From: Bacteroidaceae bacterium
GTDB taxonomy: Bacteria > Bacteroidota > Bacteroidia > Bacteroidales > Bacteroidaceae
NCBI GenBank assembly: GCA_024682395.1
Contig: JAIKZH010000057.1
Location: 1-32,468 of the forward strand
Length of the DNA stretch: 32,468 nt
Direction: 5' to 3'
The translations under genes and the position numbers were made by a program. Positions 9,096 to 18,634 of the stretch are shown here, piece after piece. The number at the start of each line of letters is the position of its first letter. The stretch's first letter is position 1. The notes under the pieces are model-generated. The model had not been told where the DNA came from. It did not search any database and was given only the letters and a program-made list of their open reading frames with translations.

Positions 9096-10427
9096 TTATA
9101 GTTCCTTGATGTATTGCTTGAATTGTTCACCTCTGTCTTCCATGTTTTTGAAGAGGTCAAAGCTGGCGCAACAAGGACTGAGAAGCACTGCACTGCCTTC
9201 TTTTGCCATCTTGTAGCATTCTTTTACGCAGTCTTTCATGCTTTGTACGTCAACAATAGGAATACCGAATCCATCGAAGTTTTCGTGTAATTTCTTGTTG
9301 TAAACTCCAAGGAATACCAGTCCGATACATTTCTCACGAACAAGGTCATATATTTCGCTATAGTCATTACCTTTGTCGATACCTCCTAAGATAAGAACTG
9401 TAGGTTTAGTCATACTTTCCATTGCATACCAACATGCGTTTACGTTGGTTGCTTTTGAGTCATTGATAAATTCCACTCCATTTACTGTTCCCGCCTTCTC
9501 AAGTCGGTGTTCAACACCAGCAAAAGTGGTGAGTCCTTTCTCAACTTCTTCATTGCTTATTCCGGCAGCAAGAGCAGCGATTCCAGCAGCAAGTGAGTTA
9601 TACAAGTTATGTTTTCCTTTAATTGCAAGGTTGTCTTGTTTCATGCTGAAAGACTTAGGAGTCTCAATTATATATTCTCCATTGTCGGCATAAGCTACAG
9701 CTCCGTTCCCCTTGAATTCTGAGAAAGGTAAGAGTTTGGCCTTTATGTCATATTTCTTTAATTCTTTTGTGACGATAGGGTCGTCGTTCCAAAAGATGAA
9801 TGCATCGTTTTCAGTCTGATTTCTGATAATTCTCATCTTAGAATCCACATAGTTCTGCATCTTGAAATCGTAACGGTCAAGATGGTCAGGTGTGATATTC
9901 ATTAAGATGGCGATATCTGCTTTGAAGTCATACATGTTGTCTAACTGGAAACTACTAAGTTCGATAACATAAGTGTCAAAGTCCTTAGTTGCAACTTGTA
10001 ATGCCAAACTATTACCAATATTTCCGGCAAGACCTACATTACATCCTGCATTCTTTAAGATGTGGTAAATGAGTGATGTGGTTGTAGTTTTACCGTTGGA
10101 ACCAGTAATGCAAATCATTTTGGCATTGGTATATCTTCCTGCAAATTCTATTTCTGAGATAATAGGAGTGTTCTGTTCTCTTAATTTCTGTATAATAGGA
10201 GCTTTGTCAGGTATCCCTGGGCTTTTTATAATTTCATCAGCATTGAGAATTTTCTCTATTGTGTGCTGATTTTCTTCCCATGGAATCTGATACTCATCAA
10301 GTAAACTCTTGTATTTGCTTTTAATTGATGACATATCGGATACGAATACATCGAATCCTTTTGTTTTAGCAAGAACTGCTGCTCCTGCACCACTTTCTGC
10401 GGCTCCTAATATTACTATTCGTTTCAT
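9096..10427 (-). CDS. murD: UDP-N-acetylmuramoylalanine--D-glutamate ligase MurD
   Basis: Cytoplasmic ligase that adds D-glutamate to UDP-MurNAc-L-Ala. The N-terminal Rossmann-like domain starts RIVILGAAESGAGAA (3-17). The ATP P-loop is CITGSNGKTTTT (106-117). ITPDHLDRY and the substrate segment INDSKATNVNA (with the MurD-specific DSKATN) follow, and the C-terminal domain contains LILGGIDKGNDY and LLSPCCASFDLF, both MurD-typical. Length (443) is normal. There is a 107-bp gap to ftsW with no clear signal in it. Confidence 0.97.
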   Translation of the reverse strand: MKRIVILGAAESGAGAAVLAKTKGFDVFVSDMSSIKSKYKSLLDEYQIPWEENQHTIEKILNADEIIKSPGIPDKAPIIQKLREQNTPIISEIEFAGRYTNAKMICITGSNGKTTTTSLIYHILKNAGCNVGLAGNIGNSLALQVATKDFDTYVIELSSFQLDNMYDFKADIAILMNITPDHLDRYDFKMQNYVDSKMRIIRNQTENDAFIFWNDDPIVTKELKKYDIKAKLLPFSEFKGNGAVAYADNGEYIIETPKSFSMKQDNLAIKGKHNLYNSLAAGIAALAAGISNEEVEKGLTTFAGVEHRLEKAGTVNGVEFINDSKATNVNACWYAMESMTKPTVLILGGIDKGNDYSEIYDLVREKCIGLVFLGVYNKKLHENFDGFGIPIVDVQSMKDCVKECYKMAKEGSAVLLSPCCASFDLFKNMEDRGEQFKQYIKEL

Positions 10428-10481
10428 TTACCTCACTATTTTTTTATATATTATAGACTGATTGATTTTACTATTTTAGAA

Positions 10482-11750
10482 TTATCGGATCTTCAACGTG
10501 ATGATTGTTGCTGCGGCAAGGAATATCGTTATGATCCAGAAGCGTATTGTAATCATGTTCTCATGAAGAACGGTTGTTGGCCACTTAATCAGATATTTGG
10601 CATCTGGTATCAGTTGGCTTCTTAATACACGGAAATGGTCGTGGATTGGTGTACGTTTGAATACGCGACATTTAATGCCTTTTTTGTTTCCTTTCTTTGC
10701 GTACCACACTTGTATCATAACCGACAGACTTTCGATAAGGAAAATTCCGCAGAGGATTGGTACAAGTAATTCTTTGTGTATGATTACGGCTGTAACGGCA
10801 ATAACTCCTCCGATAGAAAGGCTTCCTGTGTCGCCCATGAATATCTTGGCTGGATATGTGTTATACCATAAGAACCCGATGAGGGCACCGATAAATGCGA
10901 ACAGATACACTACAACCTCTTCCGTTCCAGGTATATACATCACATTCAAATAACTTGAATAGTGTATGTTACTTGACACGTAGGCAAGTATTCCCAAGGC
11001 GACTCCGATAATTGCCGAATTACCTGCACACATGCCGTCCATACCGTCGTTTAGGTTTGCTCCGTTGGATACAGCTGTGATGACGAATGTGGTAACCAAA
11101 ATGAACAGAATCCAACCGCATGCGCGTTGGGTCTTACCATTTTTAATCCAGCTGAATGCTTCATAATAGTCAAGGTTGTTGTTTTTTATGAATGGTACGG
11201 TTGTTACCGTTGATTTTCGAGCCTCACTCTTATGATATACAACTGTTGTGCTACCTTTTATTTGTTCAACGTTTTCTCTTACAACTGCTTGTGGACTGAG
11301 CCATAGGGCAACTCCAACAACGGTTCCTAAAAGTAATTGTCCTATAATCTTATATCTTGGTTTTAGACCATCTTTGTTACCTCTTAATTTTATGAAGTCA
11401 TCGAGGAATCCAAGAAGTCCGAACCATAAGATAGTGATTAAGAGAAGGATCGTATAAATATTGTCGAGTCTTCCTAATAATAATACAGGTATGACCACTG
11501 CAGCCACAATGATAACACCCCCCATGGATGGAGTGTCCTTCTTCTGAACTCCGTATGGGTCAATCTCTGCATCTCTCGCTTTCTCTATATGACGCTTACG
11601 CTTCATGTAAGTGATGAACTTCTTTCCTGCGACCATCATGATGATGAGCGATAACATGAGTGCCAGTATCGAACGGAATGAGATATAACCGAACATTCCA
11701 GCTCCTGGTATGTTTAACTCGTTTAAATATTTTGTTAAATAATATAACAT
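10482..11750 (-). CDS. mraY: Phospho-MurNAc-pentapeptide transferase MraY
   Basis: Integral membrane enzyme making lipid I from UDP-MurNAc-pentapeptide and undecaprenyl phosphate. Conserved aspartate motifs are FLDDFIKL (115-122), NLNDGMDG (232-239), and the NTYPAKIFMGDTGSLSIGG segment. At 422 residues it is about 60 longer than E. coli MraY; the extra length is mainly a polar insertion at about 155-205 between membrane segments, which I recall as a Bacteroidetes trait. The usual HHH motif near the C-terminus reads TPIHDHF here, i.e. a His-to-Asp change in the middle position; I believe other Bacteroidales share it, but could not check. It sits between murE and murD. Confidence 0.96.
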   Translation of the reverse strand: MLYYLTKYLNELNIPGAGMFGYISFRSILALMLSLIIMMVAGKKFITYMKRKRHIEKARDAEIDPYGVQKKDTPSMGGVIIVAAVVIPVLLLGRLDNIYTILLLITILWFGLLGFLDDFIKLRGNKDGLKPRYKIIGQLLLGTVVGVALWLSPQAVVRENVEQIKGSTTVVYHKSEARKSTVTTVPFIKNNNLDYYEAFSWIKNGKTQRACGWILFILVTTFVITAVSNGANLNDGMDGMCAGNSAIIGVALGILAYVSSNIHYSSYLNVMYIPGTEEVVVYLFAFIGALIGFLWYNTYPAKIFMGDTGSLSIGGVIAVTAVIIHKELLVPILCGIFLIESLSVMIQVWYAKKGNKKGIKCRVFKRTPIHDHFRVLRSQLIPDAKYLIKWPTTVLHENMITIRFWIITIFLAAATIITLKIR

Positions 11751-11850
11751 AGCTATTATATCTATTCTTTATTATATTGTTAAATCTTTATTGAGTCTTA
11801 TGTCTTCTTTTTTATAAGAATTACTTGTTCTTTAATATTAAAAAGTTGGG

Positions 11851-13299
11851 TCAGAAACACTTTGCCACTTCTTCCTTGTCATCAAAATGGTGCTTAACAC
11901 CTTTTACATCCTGATAGTCCTCGTGACCCTTTCCTGCAATTAATATAACATCGCCTTTTTGTGCTAACATACATGCTGTGCGTATAGCCTCACGACGGTC
12001 AACAATTGTGATGACCTTACGTTTCTGTTGATCGTCAAGTCCAGCCATCATATCGTTGATGATGTCTTGTGGCTCTTCAAATCGTGGATTATCACTTGTT
12101 ATAATCACCTTGTCGCTTTGTCTTACTGCTTCGCGTGCCATAAGAGGACGCTTTCCTTTATCACGGTTTCCTCCTGCACCACAAACAGTTATGATCTGTC
12201 CTTCTTTGTTGTTGAGAACCTCATGTATTGCATTAAGCACATTCTCGAGTGCATCTGGAGTGTGTGCATAATCCACAATAGCAGTATATCCTGATGGTGA
12301 ACGCATTGATTCAAAACGTCCGCTTACAGGCTTCATCATACTTAGTGCCACTAATACGTCATGTGCTGGTTTTCCGAGCATTACGGCAGCACCATAAACG
12401 GCAAGTAAGTTAGATACGTTGAATTTACCAATAAACTGCACTCCGACATCTTCTCCGTTGATATTCAGATACATGCCTTCGAAATGACATTCAATGAGTT
12501 TTGCCTTGAAGTCAGCAGTCTTGAGCATAGAATAGGTCTTAACCTCAGCTTTTGTGTTTTGTACCATAACCATACCGTTCTTGTCGTCGATATTGGTAAT
12601 GGCAAAAGCATCGGCAGGCAATTGATCAAAGAACTGCTTTTTAGCTTTCAAGTAGTTCTCGAATGTCTTGTGGTAATCAAGGTGATCACGTGTTATGTTG
12701 GTGAATAAACCACCAGCAAATTGCAATCCACCGATTCTGTTCTGTACTATTGAGTGCGAACTAACCTCCATGAAAACATATTCACAACCAGCATCTGCCA
12801 TTTGTTTGAGCAAGCAGTTCAGTGTGATTGGATCTGGAGTAGTGTGCTCTGTATGTATGTCTTTGCCATCTATGCAGTTTACTACGGTTGATAATAAACC
12901 TGCATGATGTCCCATTTGTCTGAACAGATTATATAATGTAGTGGCAATGGTTGTCTTACCATTAGTACCAGTAACTCCCACAAGGTGTAGTTTCTGTGAT
13001 GGATTGCCGTAGAAAGTAGTTGCAACTTGTCCAACATTACTTTCTGTATTCTCTATCTTGATATATGTTACATTAGGGTCGATATCTTGTGGAAGAACTT
13101 CACACAAGATGGCTTTCGCACCTTTTTCAATCGCAGTCTTTATGTATGTATGTCCATCGGCTTGAGTTCCTTTTACAGCAATGAACATGTGTCCGTCTTC
13201 TATAAGTCTGGAGTCGATGTTTACGCCTTTGATATCTATGTCGGTATTACCGATAATCTCAATAGCGTTCAATTCTTTTATGAGTAAATTCAGTTTCAT
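11851..13299 (-). CDS. murE: UDP-MurNAc-tripeptide synthetase MurE (meso-DAP type)
   Basis: Cytoplasmic ligase adding the third stem residue. The N-terminal domain contains the uracil-binding region ([18 protein letters not shown], 27-44). The P-loop is [11 protein letters not shown] (109-119), and [13 protein letters not shown] and TRDHLDYH follow. The motif DNPRFEEP (403-410) is the DNPR signature of enzymes that use meso-diaminopimelate, so a DAP-type wall is inferred. Length 482 fits. It lies between ftsI and mraY. The 100 bp after its stop are AT-rich and featureless. No murF is present in the cluster. Confidence 0.96.
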   Translation of the reverse strand: MKLNLLIKELNAIEIIGNTDIDIKGVNIDSRLIEDGHMFIAVKGTQADGHTYIKTAIEKGAKAILCEVLPQDIDPNVTYIKIENTESNVGQVATTFYGNPSQKLHLVGVTGTNGKTTIATTLYNLFRQMGHHAGLLSTVVNCIDGKDIHTEHTTPDPITLNCLLKQMADAGCEYVFMEVSSHSIVQNRIGGLQFAGGLFTNITRDHLDYHKTFENYLKAKKQFFDQLPADAFAITNIDDKNGMVMVQNTKAEVKTYSMLKTADFKAKLIECHFEGMYLNINGEDVGVQFIGKFNVSNLLAVYGAAVMLGKPAHDVLVALSMMKPVSGRFESMRSPSGYTAIVDYAHTPDALENVLNAIHEVLNNKEGQIITVCGAGGNRDKGKRPLMAREAVRQSDKVIITSDNPRFEEPQDIINDMMAGLDDQQKRKVITIVDRREAIRTACMLAQKGDVILIAGKGHEDYQDVKGVKHHFDDKEEVAKCF

Positions 13300-13343
13300 A
13301 TATTTGTTGTTTTGTTAGTCTTAATGAATTTAGTACGATACAG

Positions 13344-15542
13344 TTATTCGAGTTCAAGGAATATAACCTTTCCTCTTTGAACTTTACTTCCAGGGGCAAT
13401 GGATTGCTTCTTTACGGTACCCATACCTTTGATACGGGCTTTCATCTTTCTTTTCTCAATCATATATACAGCATCTCTGGCTCCCAATCCTGTTAAATCA
13501 GGAACAAGAGTGTCAGAATATGCATGGATATTGAAAGTGACTGATGTGCCGTTTATAACTGGAGTTCCGTATTCCTTTCCCATGTATGAACCGCCACGCA
13601 TTGGAACTTTCAACTCTCCAAGTACTCTACGTGCAGCTGTGATGTCTCCTTTGCGTACTTCAGGAACAAATTGCGACAACGAGTCTTTAGCTCTTAAAAG
13701 ATCTGTTGTGACATCTTTTGCATACACATTTTCTGCAATCTTTTTGAATACAGGACCGGCCTGACCACCTCCTGATGCAGCACCTGATACAAGACGAATG
13801 GCAACGATACATGTGTATTTAGGATCTTCATAAGGGTAGAAGCCACAGAAACTAACAAGGTGTCCACCTCCTTTGTAACCGCTTTTTCCACCAATCTGAG
13901 CAGTACCTGTTTTACCAGCAATAGTGAAATAGTTGCTTTTAACTTTCTTTCCCACACCTTCGCTTACCACTCTTCTCAACATGTCTTTTATTTGATCAAG
14001 CGACTGTTGCTTGCATATTTTCTCACGGATTACATTAACAGGAAATTCCTCGATGATTTCGCCGTTACGTTGTATGGCTTTGGCAAATCTTGGTTGAACC
14101 ATTTTTCCTCCGTTGGCAATGGCATTATAGAATGTGCAAGTGGAAATAGGTGGAATCTGAGTCTCGTAACCTATTGACATCCATGCTAATGCAGTGTTTG
14201 ACCAGTTGCTTCTGTCTGGCTTAGGCATTCTAATCACAGGATTTGCAGCGCCTACAAATGGGAGATTTAGTTTTTCGCCTATACCAATGCGTTTTAGTCC
14301 CTCGACAAATTTCTCTGGTTTGTTGTGGTAATGTGCGTCAATAAGTCGGCTAACTCCGATGTTTGATGAATACATCAGTGTGTGTGCCACATCCATATCG
14401 CCATATCCACCTCTGTGCCAGTTATGGTCTTTCATGAGTGAACCATACATGTTGTAAACTCCTCCGTTACCATTGACATGGTCGTCGGGAGTAATCACTC
14501 CGTCGTCGAGTGCAACCAACAATGAAGCTGTTTTGAACGTAGAACCTGGCTCCATAAGTGCAGCCAGGGCAAAATTACGTGCTTCATAGAAGTTTCCGTC
14601 GTCATATCGTGTGAGGTTTACTATGGCCTTTACGTCTCCAGTTTTAACCTCCATAAGAACAACAACCCCCATGTCGGCATCGAGTAGAGCAAGTTCTTCT
14701 CTCAGCGCATTCTCGCAAATGTCCTGCATTGTGATGTCGATAGTTGAAACAATATCGGAACCATTAACAGGTTTTTTGTCGATGATATCGATGTATTTGT
14801 TAAGAACTTTTCTGCGGTGACTTATTCCTGATTCGCCTCTTAGGATTGAGTCGTAAGCCAATTCAAGTCCTGAGCGTGCTGAGTCTTTTGCACCGAACAT
14901 ATCACCAAGTGTACGTCGTGCGAGTGAACCGAATGGTTTCTTTCTGTTGTTTCTCTCGTCGATATTCAAACCGATAAGATACTTGTGCTTCTTGTATTCT
15001 TTGAAGAAAGGCAATTTGAGCAAGTCGTTAAACTGGATATAGTCAAGTAGTTGTCCTTGACAGATCTCGTAGTATCTTCTGTGCTCTTTCCATCCTTTAG
15101 CCAGATGCTCTTTGTATTGTTTTGCGTTTTTCTTCGGACAGATTTTTTCTAATCCGTTACATATTGAATCCAGTTCGCGCGCGTAAGAGTCACCTAAACC
15201 GAGGAAAAGAGAGTCTTTTTGGTTGTAGATGATGGAATCTTGGTGTGAGAACTGGCTATATTTTACAGCATCAAGCGACAAACCCGACATGAAATCGATA
15301 TAAACCTTGTAGTCTGGTAAACTGCTGGCCATGAGCTGCCCATCGTCAGAGAGGATGTTTCCGCGTACAGGTTTTACTTCAAGACTGTCTTTCTCGAAGT
15401 TTTTTGTACGTATTTCCTCCCATTTCTCTTTGTCTGCAACCATTGTCTTTATCATAAATCCAATGATTCCTACTGCAGTACAAAAAGCAACTCCTACTAC
15501 GAAAGGAAACTTACCAGATATATATTTCTTGTCGAATTTCAT
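13344..15542 (-). CDS. ftsI: Septal transpeptidase FtsI (PBP3) with C-terminal PASTA domain
   Basis: Class B penicillin-binding protein that cross-links septal peptidoglycan in the periplasm. One N-terminal membrane anchor spans about residues 12-34. A dimerisation/pedestal domain follows (RGNILSDDGQLMAS, 60-73). The transpeptidase domain has all three active-site motifs: S334TFK337 (in EPGSTFKTAS), SSN (392-394), and KTG (544-546). The last 60 residues (VPDLTGLGARDAVYMIEKRK onward) form one PASTA domain. Its 732 residues are longer than E. coli FtsI because of the PASTA part and a larger N-terminal region (about 85-200). It is placed between ftsL and murE as in other dcw clusters. Confidence 0.96.
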   Translation of the reverse strand: MKFDKKYISGKFPFVVGVAFCTAVGIIGFMIKTMVADKEKWEEIRTKNFEKDSLEVKPVRGNILSDDGQLMASSLPDYKVYIDFMSGLSLDAVKYSQFSHQDSIIYNQKDSLFLGLGDSYARELDSICNGLEKICPKKNAKQYKEHLAKGWKEHRRYYEICQGQLLDYIQFNDLLKLPFFKEYKKHKYLIGLNIDERNNRKKPFGSLARRTLGDMFGAKDSARSGLELAYDSILRGESGISHRRKVLNKYIDIIDKKPVNGSDIVSTIDITMQDICENALREELALLDADMGVVVLMEVKTGDVKAIVNLTRYDDGNFYEARNFALAALMEPGSTFKTASLLVALDDGVITPDDHVNGNGGVYNMYGSLMKDHNWHRGGYGDMDVAHTLMYSSNIGVSRLIDAHYHNKPEKFVEGLKRIGIGEKLNLPFVGAANPVIRMPKPDRSNWSNTALAWMSIGYETQIPPISTCTFYNAIANGGKMVQPRFAKAIQRNGEIIEEFPVNVIREKICKQQSLDQIKDMLRRVVSEGVGKKVKSNYFTIAGKTGTAQIGGKSGYKGGGHLVSFCGFYPYEDPKYTCIVAIRLVSGAASGGGQAGPVFKKIAENVYAKDVTTDLLRAKDSLSQFVPEVRKGDITAARRVLGELKVPMRGGSYMGKEYGTPVINGTSVTFNIHAYSDTLVPDLTGLGARDAVYMIEKRKMKARIKGMGTVKKQSIAPGSKVQRGKVIFLELE

Positions 15543-15622
15543 TGTTTATTCAAATTTTTCAAATCCATTAATTAATGAAAACAATTTGTTTTGATTTTGT
15601 TTACATTTCTCAGTAGCTATGC

Positions 15623-16078
15623 CTATTCCTCGTTTTCTTCTTCGTTTCTGATTGCAAATGGTGGAGCTGCTGGATTTGTTAACAATGAGTCACCGTTATT
15701 TTTAAGTAGGGTTTCGATTTTAGACTGTCTGCTGATATTCAGCAAGTCTCCTTCGATGGTCAATACTTTGTATTGCTGCTCTTGAAGCTGAATCTTCAAA
15801 CTATCAATTAACAGAGCATCTTGTTGACTTGAATATCTGTTTGCAGTGTAAATGAGCATTAGAAGAACTACGAACATACAGAAAACAACTTGATGGAGGA
15901 CGAATTTGCTTTGAAGGATGTCACCTCCCAAAATCGTCTTCCATGAAATATCGCCCATGTCGTTTTCATCCTCAGTCTCCTCTTCTTCGGCGAATTTCTT
16001 AATAGCTTCTATGGCTTCCGCTTTATCTGTTTCGTATTCCTGTTCAGATTGCAGAAACTCTCGTTCTTCCTCGTTCAT
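15623..16078 (-). CDS. ftsL: FtsL-like divisome protein
   Basis: A 151-residue bitopic protein. It has an unusually acidic cytoplasmic N-terminus (residues 1-55, many Glu), one membrane helix at about 59-79 (VLHQVVFCMFVVLLMLIYT), then a heptad-like periplasmic stretch (ALLIDSLKIQLQEQQYKVLT) consistent with a short coiled coil. The C-terminus is Pro- and Glu-rich. This matches the Bacteroidetes FtsL-type proteins found between rsmH and ftsI. The family is poorly conserved, so topology, size and position carry the call. Expected role: bridging FtsQ and FtsWI. Confidence 0.85.
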   Translation of the reverse strand: MNEEEREFLQSEQEYETDKAEAIEAIKKFAEEEETEDENDMGDISWKTILGGDILQSKFVLHQVVFCMFVVLLMLIYTANRYSSQQDALLIDSLKIQLQEQQYKVLTIEGDLLNISRQSKIETLLKNNGDSLLTNPAAPPFAIRNEEENEE

Positions 16079-16155
16079 AAATAAAAACTTAAAATTATAG
16101 ACAAATAATAGTTTAAAAACCAGTTCTTTAGATTGATTCTGGTCAGTTAGTGTTT

Positions 16156-17106
16156 TTAGCCTTTCTTCTGTGCAACTCTTAATTTAGCACTTCGGGAACG
16201 AGGATTAACTTGTTGCTCCTCGTCTGACGGAAGAATTGGGCGTCTTGTGATAACGACATATGGTGTGTCCACACGTCCAAAGAAGTCTTTTTGTTCTTTT
16301 CCCTCAGTGTTTCCAGTCTTCATGATGTTCTTCACCAATCGGTCTTCCAGTGAGTGATAAGTAATCACAACTAATCGTCCATCAGGTTTTAGAAGTTGAG
16401 TTGCAGACCGTAGCATTTCTTCCAAAGCTTGCATTTCGTGGTTCACTTCTATTCTGAGTGCTTGAAATGCTTTGGCCATTTCCTTCTTTTCTCTGTCTTT
16501 AGGGAAAAAAGGTTGAAGAAGGTTAATAAGATCTCCGATGGTTTTTAGTGTTCTCGTTGATCTTGCTTTAATTATCGCAGAGGCTATCTGTCGACTTTGG
16601 CGTAATTCTCCGTAGAGATAGAAGATGTCTGCAATTCTTTGCTGGTCATACGTGTTAAGAATGTCGGCAGCAGTAAGTCTTGCTTTCTGGTTCATTCTCA
16701 TATCCAATGGTGAGTCAGGAAATCTAAAAGAAAAACCTCGTGATTCATCGTCGAAATGATGCGATGAAACTCCAAGGTCGGCAAGTATTGCATCCACGCC
16801 TTCTTCTTCACCATGATACAGCATGAAATTTTTTATATATCTGAAATTGCTTCTAACGAAACAAAATGGCTTGTTGCCATTTTTGTTGAATTCTTTATTT
16901 AGAATTTCAGCATTCACAATTGCATCTTCATCCTGGTCAAAACTATATAATCTGCTATTTAGATGTTTCTCTGTAAACGTTTTTAAAATTTCTCGGCTAT
17001 GTCCACCACCTCCAAAAGTTACGTCGATATAGACCCCATTGTCCTTAAGCATCATTGCGTCGATGCTTTCTTGAAGTAATACTGGAATGTGGTATGCATC
17101 GCTCAT
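16156..17106 (-). CDS. rsmH: 16S rRNA m4C1402 methyltransferase RsmH (MraW)
   Basis: SAM-dependent N4-methyltransferase acting on C1402 of 16S rRNA in the 30S subunit. The N-terminus HIPVLLQESIDAM (6-18) and SAM motif VTFGGGGHSREIL (29-41) are diagnostic. ADLGVSSHHFDDESRGFSFR and the catalytic-region VITYHSLEDRLVKN also match. Length 316 is normal. Its start codon abuts the mraZ stop codon with no bases between, which suggests translational coupling. Confidence 0.97.
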   Translation of the reverse strand: MSDAYHIPVLLQESIDAMMLKDNGVYIDVTFGGGGHSREILKTFTEKHLNSRLYSFDQDEDAIVNAEILNKEFNKNGNKPFCFVRSNFRYIKNFMLYHGEEEGVDAILADLGVSSHHFDDESRGFSFRFPDSPLDMRMNQKARLTAADILNTYDQQRIADIFYLYGELRQSRQIASAIIKARSTRTLKTIGDLINLLQPFFPKDREKKEMAKAFQALRIEVNHEMQALEEMLRSATQLLKPDGRLVVITYHSLEDRLVKNIMKTGNTEGKEQKDFFGRVDTPYVVITRRPILPSDEEQQVNPRSRSAKLRVAQKKG

Positions 17107-17559
17107 TTAAAGCCCTCCCATTAAATCTTCAATATCTTTTCCGAGTGTACCAGCTGATTGCTCAAGCACTTGCTCGAGTGTGGTCTTGTCCCATATCTCA
17201 ATGTGGTCATCAACCGCAAGGAATCTTACGTCTGATGTGATATGTGCGAATTCTAATTTTCTTTTGTTTATCAAGATGCGACCATTGCTGTCCAACTCTA
17301 TAGTGTCGGCATCGGCGAGGAACTGACGGAGAACCTGCTGGTGCTGTCCGTTCCATCTGTTCAGTTTGGTCTTAAGTTCATCAAGCATTGATTCCCATAA
17401 TTCCAAAGGGTAGAGCACAAGGCATGACTGGAATAAGTCAACTCGCAACACCAAACTATTGCAGTTGGCTGTCTCGAGGACTTTTCTCATCTGGGCAGGT
17501 AAAAATACTCTGCCTTTAGAATCCGTCTTTGCTGTGTAATCGCCTGTAAATCGCATCAA
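17107..17559 (-). CDS. mraZ: Transcriptional regulator MraZ
   Basis: DNA-binding protein that controls the dcw operon from its first gene. Two SpoVT/AbrB-like repeats are visible: DSKGRVFLPAQMR (13-25) and DSNGRILINKRKL (90-102), each with the conserved D..GR core. Its 150 residues are normal. The family binds tandem TGGGN boxes with 5-bp spacers in its own promoter (repressor in E. coli, activator in Mycoplasma). Two such boxes are present 55-70 bp upstream of this start codon, so autoregulation is well supported. The first codons are ATG ATG; either may serve. Confidence 0.96.
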   Translation of the reverse strand: MMRFTGDYTAKTDSKGRVFLPAQMRKVLETANCNSLVLRVDLFQSCLVLYPLELWESMLDELKTKLNRWNGQHQQVLRQFLADADTIELDSNGRILINKRKLEFAHITSDVRFLAVDDHIEIWDKTTLEQVLEQSAGTLGKDIEDLMGGL

Positions 17560-17586
17560 TCCTTACTTGGTTTTAGTTTTCGTTTG

Positions 17587-17594
17587 CAAATGTA
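17587..17594 (-). promoter_or_regulatory. -7 promoter element of mraZ/dcw operon
   Basis: On the minus strand the sequence reads TACATTTG, a match to the Bacteroidetes -7 consensus TAnnTTTG. It lies 28 bp upstream of the mraZ ATG, giving a leader of about 20 nt. No TTTG -33 element is found at the usual 17-23 bp distance; the MraZ boxes occupy that place. Confidence 0.65.
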
Positions 17595-17614
17595 ATAAAA
17601 CTTTTTTATATTTT

Positions 17615-17629
17615 CCCCACATTTCCCCA
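17615..17629 (-). promoter_or_regulatory. MraZ operator: two TGGGG boxes, 10-bp period
   Basis: On the minus strand a TGTGGGGAAA unit occurs twice in direct tandem. This gives TGGGG at 17625-17629 and 17615-17619 with exactly 5 bp between, which is the known TGGGN-N5-TGGGN MraZ pattern. The boxes are centred about 35-50 bp upstream of the expected transcription start, covering the -33 position. Confidence 0.8.
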
Positions 17630-17936
17630 CAATTTTTTTATTCTTTTTGAAAAAAAGTTTTTTACGTTCTGTAACTAATTGAAAATCAATACTTATTCGT
17701 GGTGGAGTAAATATCGTTATAATATTTCCCTTTTTCCTTGTTTTTTACTGAAAAATTTTATATAATTTAGGACGAAATTTCCGCCTTTTCATATCCCTTT
17801 ATTCTTGCAATTGCCTTAAAAAAGCAGTACACAATTTTAAATTATACAGTACAGCAAAAAATAGAAAGCAGTACACCAAATCTATATATAAATTATACTT
17901 ATCGGCATGTATAAAATAAAAACATAGGATTAACTA

Positions 17937-17966
17937 TTGTTGTTTATGAATAAATTATTACCTTTG
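17937..17966 (+). promoter_or_regulatory. Promoter of the outer-membrane barrel gene
   Basis: TTG at 17937-17939, a 19-bp spacer, then TACCTTTG at 17959-17966 (consensus TAnnTTTG). This is a good Bacteroidetes sigma-ABfr promoter. Expected transcription start is near 17973, giving a leader of about 50 nt with an A-rich stretch before the ATG. Confidence 0.7.
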
Positions 17967-18024
17967 CCGATATCGAATAGCATAAATGAAATATAATTAT
18001 TAACTGAAAAATTAATAACAACGT

Positions 18025-18597
18025 ATGAAAAACTATTTATCAATTGTAGTAATAGCATTAACCATGTTATTATGTGTGCCTTCTCAGGCGCAAGTTAAGT
18101 TTGGTTTGAAAGCTGGTGCAAACGTGTCTAAACTTTCTTTCAGTAAAGATGTGTTCAATGTAGATAACCGTTCTGGTTTCTTTGTAGGTCCTATGGTAGA
18201 ATTCACTGTTCCTATTGTGGGATTGGGCTTTGATGCAGCCTTGCTTTATGATCAAAAAGGTGCCAAGGTTCAGAATGAAACCGAAACGTTTAATTATGTT
18301 GATATTCCTATTAATTTGAAGTACACTATCGGATTGGGCGATATGGCTGGTGTCTTTTTAACAACAGGTCCTCAGTTCTCTTTCAATGTAGGTGATAAGG
18401 ATATATTCAAGAATACTTTTACTCTGAAAAGTAGTCAGTTCTATTGGAATGTAGGTGCTGGAGTTAAGTTGATAAAGCATCTGCAGATTGGTTATAATTA
18501 TAATATTGCACTTGGAAAGACAGGTGAGAAACCTGACGTTAAAGAGTTTAATTTTAAGAATAATACTCATCAGGTGTCAGTAGCATATATGTTCTGA
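18025..18597 (+). CDS. Outer-membrane beta-barrel protein (PorT/OMP_b-brl type)
   Basis: 190 residues with a clean signal peptide (residues 1-22, cleavage after SQA before QVKFGLKAG). The mature part shows alternating hydrophobic/polar strands, starting FGLKAGANVSKLSF and ending in QVSVAYMF with a C-terminal aromatic residue, as expected for a small eight-strand-like barrel of the outer-membrane beta-barrel families abundant in Bacteroidetes. The PVIGLGFDAALLYDQKGA-type strand and DIPINLKYTIGL are typical of this group. It stands alone, with its own promoter and terminator, divergent from mraZ. The specific role is unknown; a structural or transport part is possible. Confidence 0.8.
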   Translation: MKNYLSIVVIALTMLLCVPSQAQVKFGLKAGANVSKLSFSKDVFNVDNRSGFFVGPMVEFTVPIVGLGFDAALLYDQKGAKVQNETETFNYVDIPINLKYTIGLGDMAGVFLTTGPQFSFNVGDKDIFKNTFTLKSSQFYWNVGAGVKLIKHLQIGYNYNIALGKTGEKPDVKEFNFKNNTHQVSVAYMF

Positions 18598-18634
18598 TAT
18601 TTAAGTGTGTAAATTATTAAATTTGTTTTTATAT

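Larger units (their letters stand above)
17560..18024. other. Divergent intergenic region between mraZ and the barrel gene
   Basis: 465 bp, very AT-rich, between two divergent genes. It holds the mraZ promoter and MraZ boxes on the left and the barrel-gene promoter on the right. In the middle, a 12-bp direct repeat AAAGCAGTACAC occurs at 17821-17832 and 17865-17876, with a partial copy (ACAGTACAGC) between. No coding ORF or RNA gene is seen. Confidence 0.7.

Noticed and set aside
17877..17884. Minus-strand TAGATTTG as a distal mraZ promoter
   Set aside because: No -33 element at a usable distance and a leader of over 300 nt; TACATTTG at 17587-17594 is better placed.
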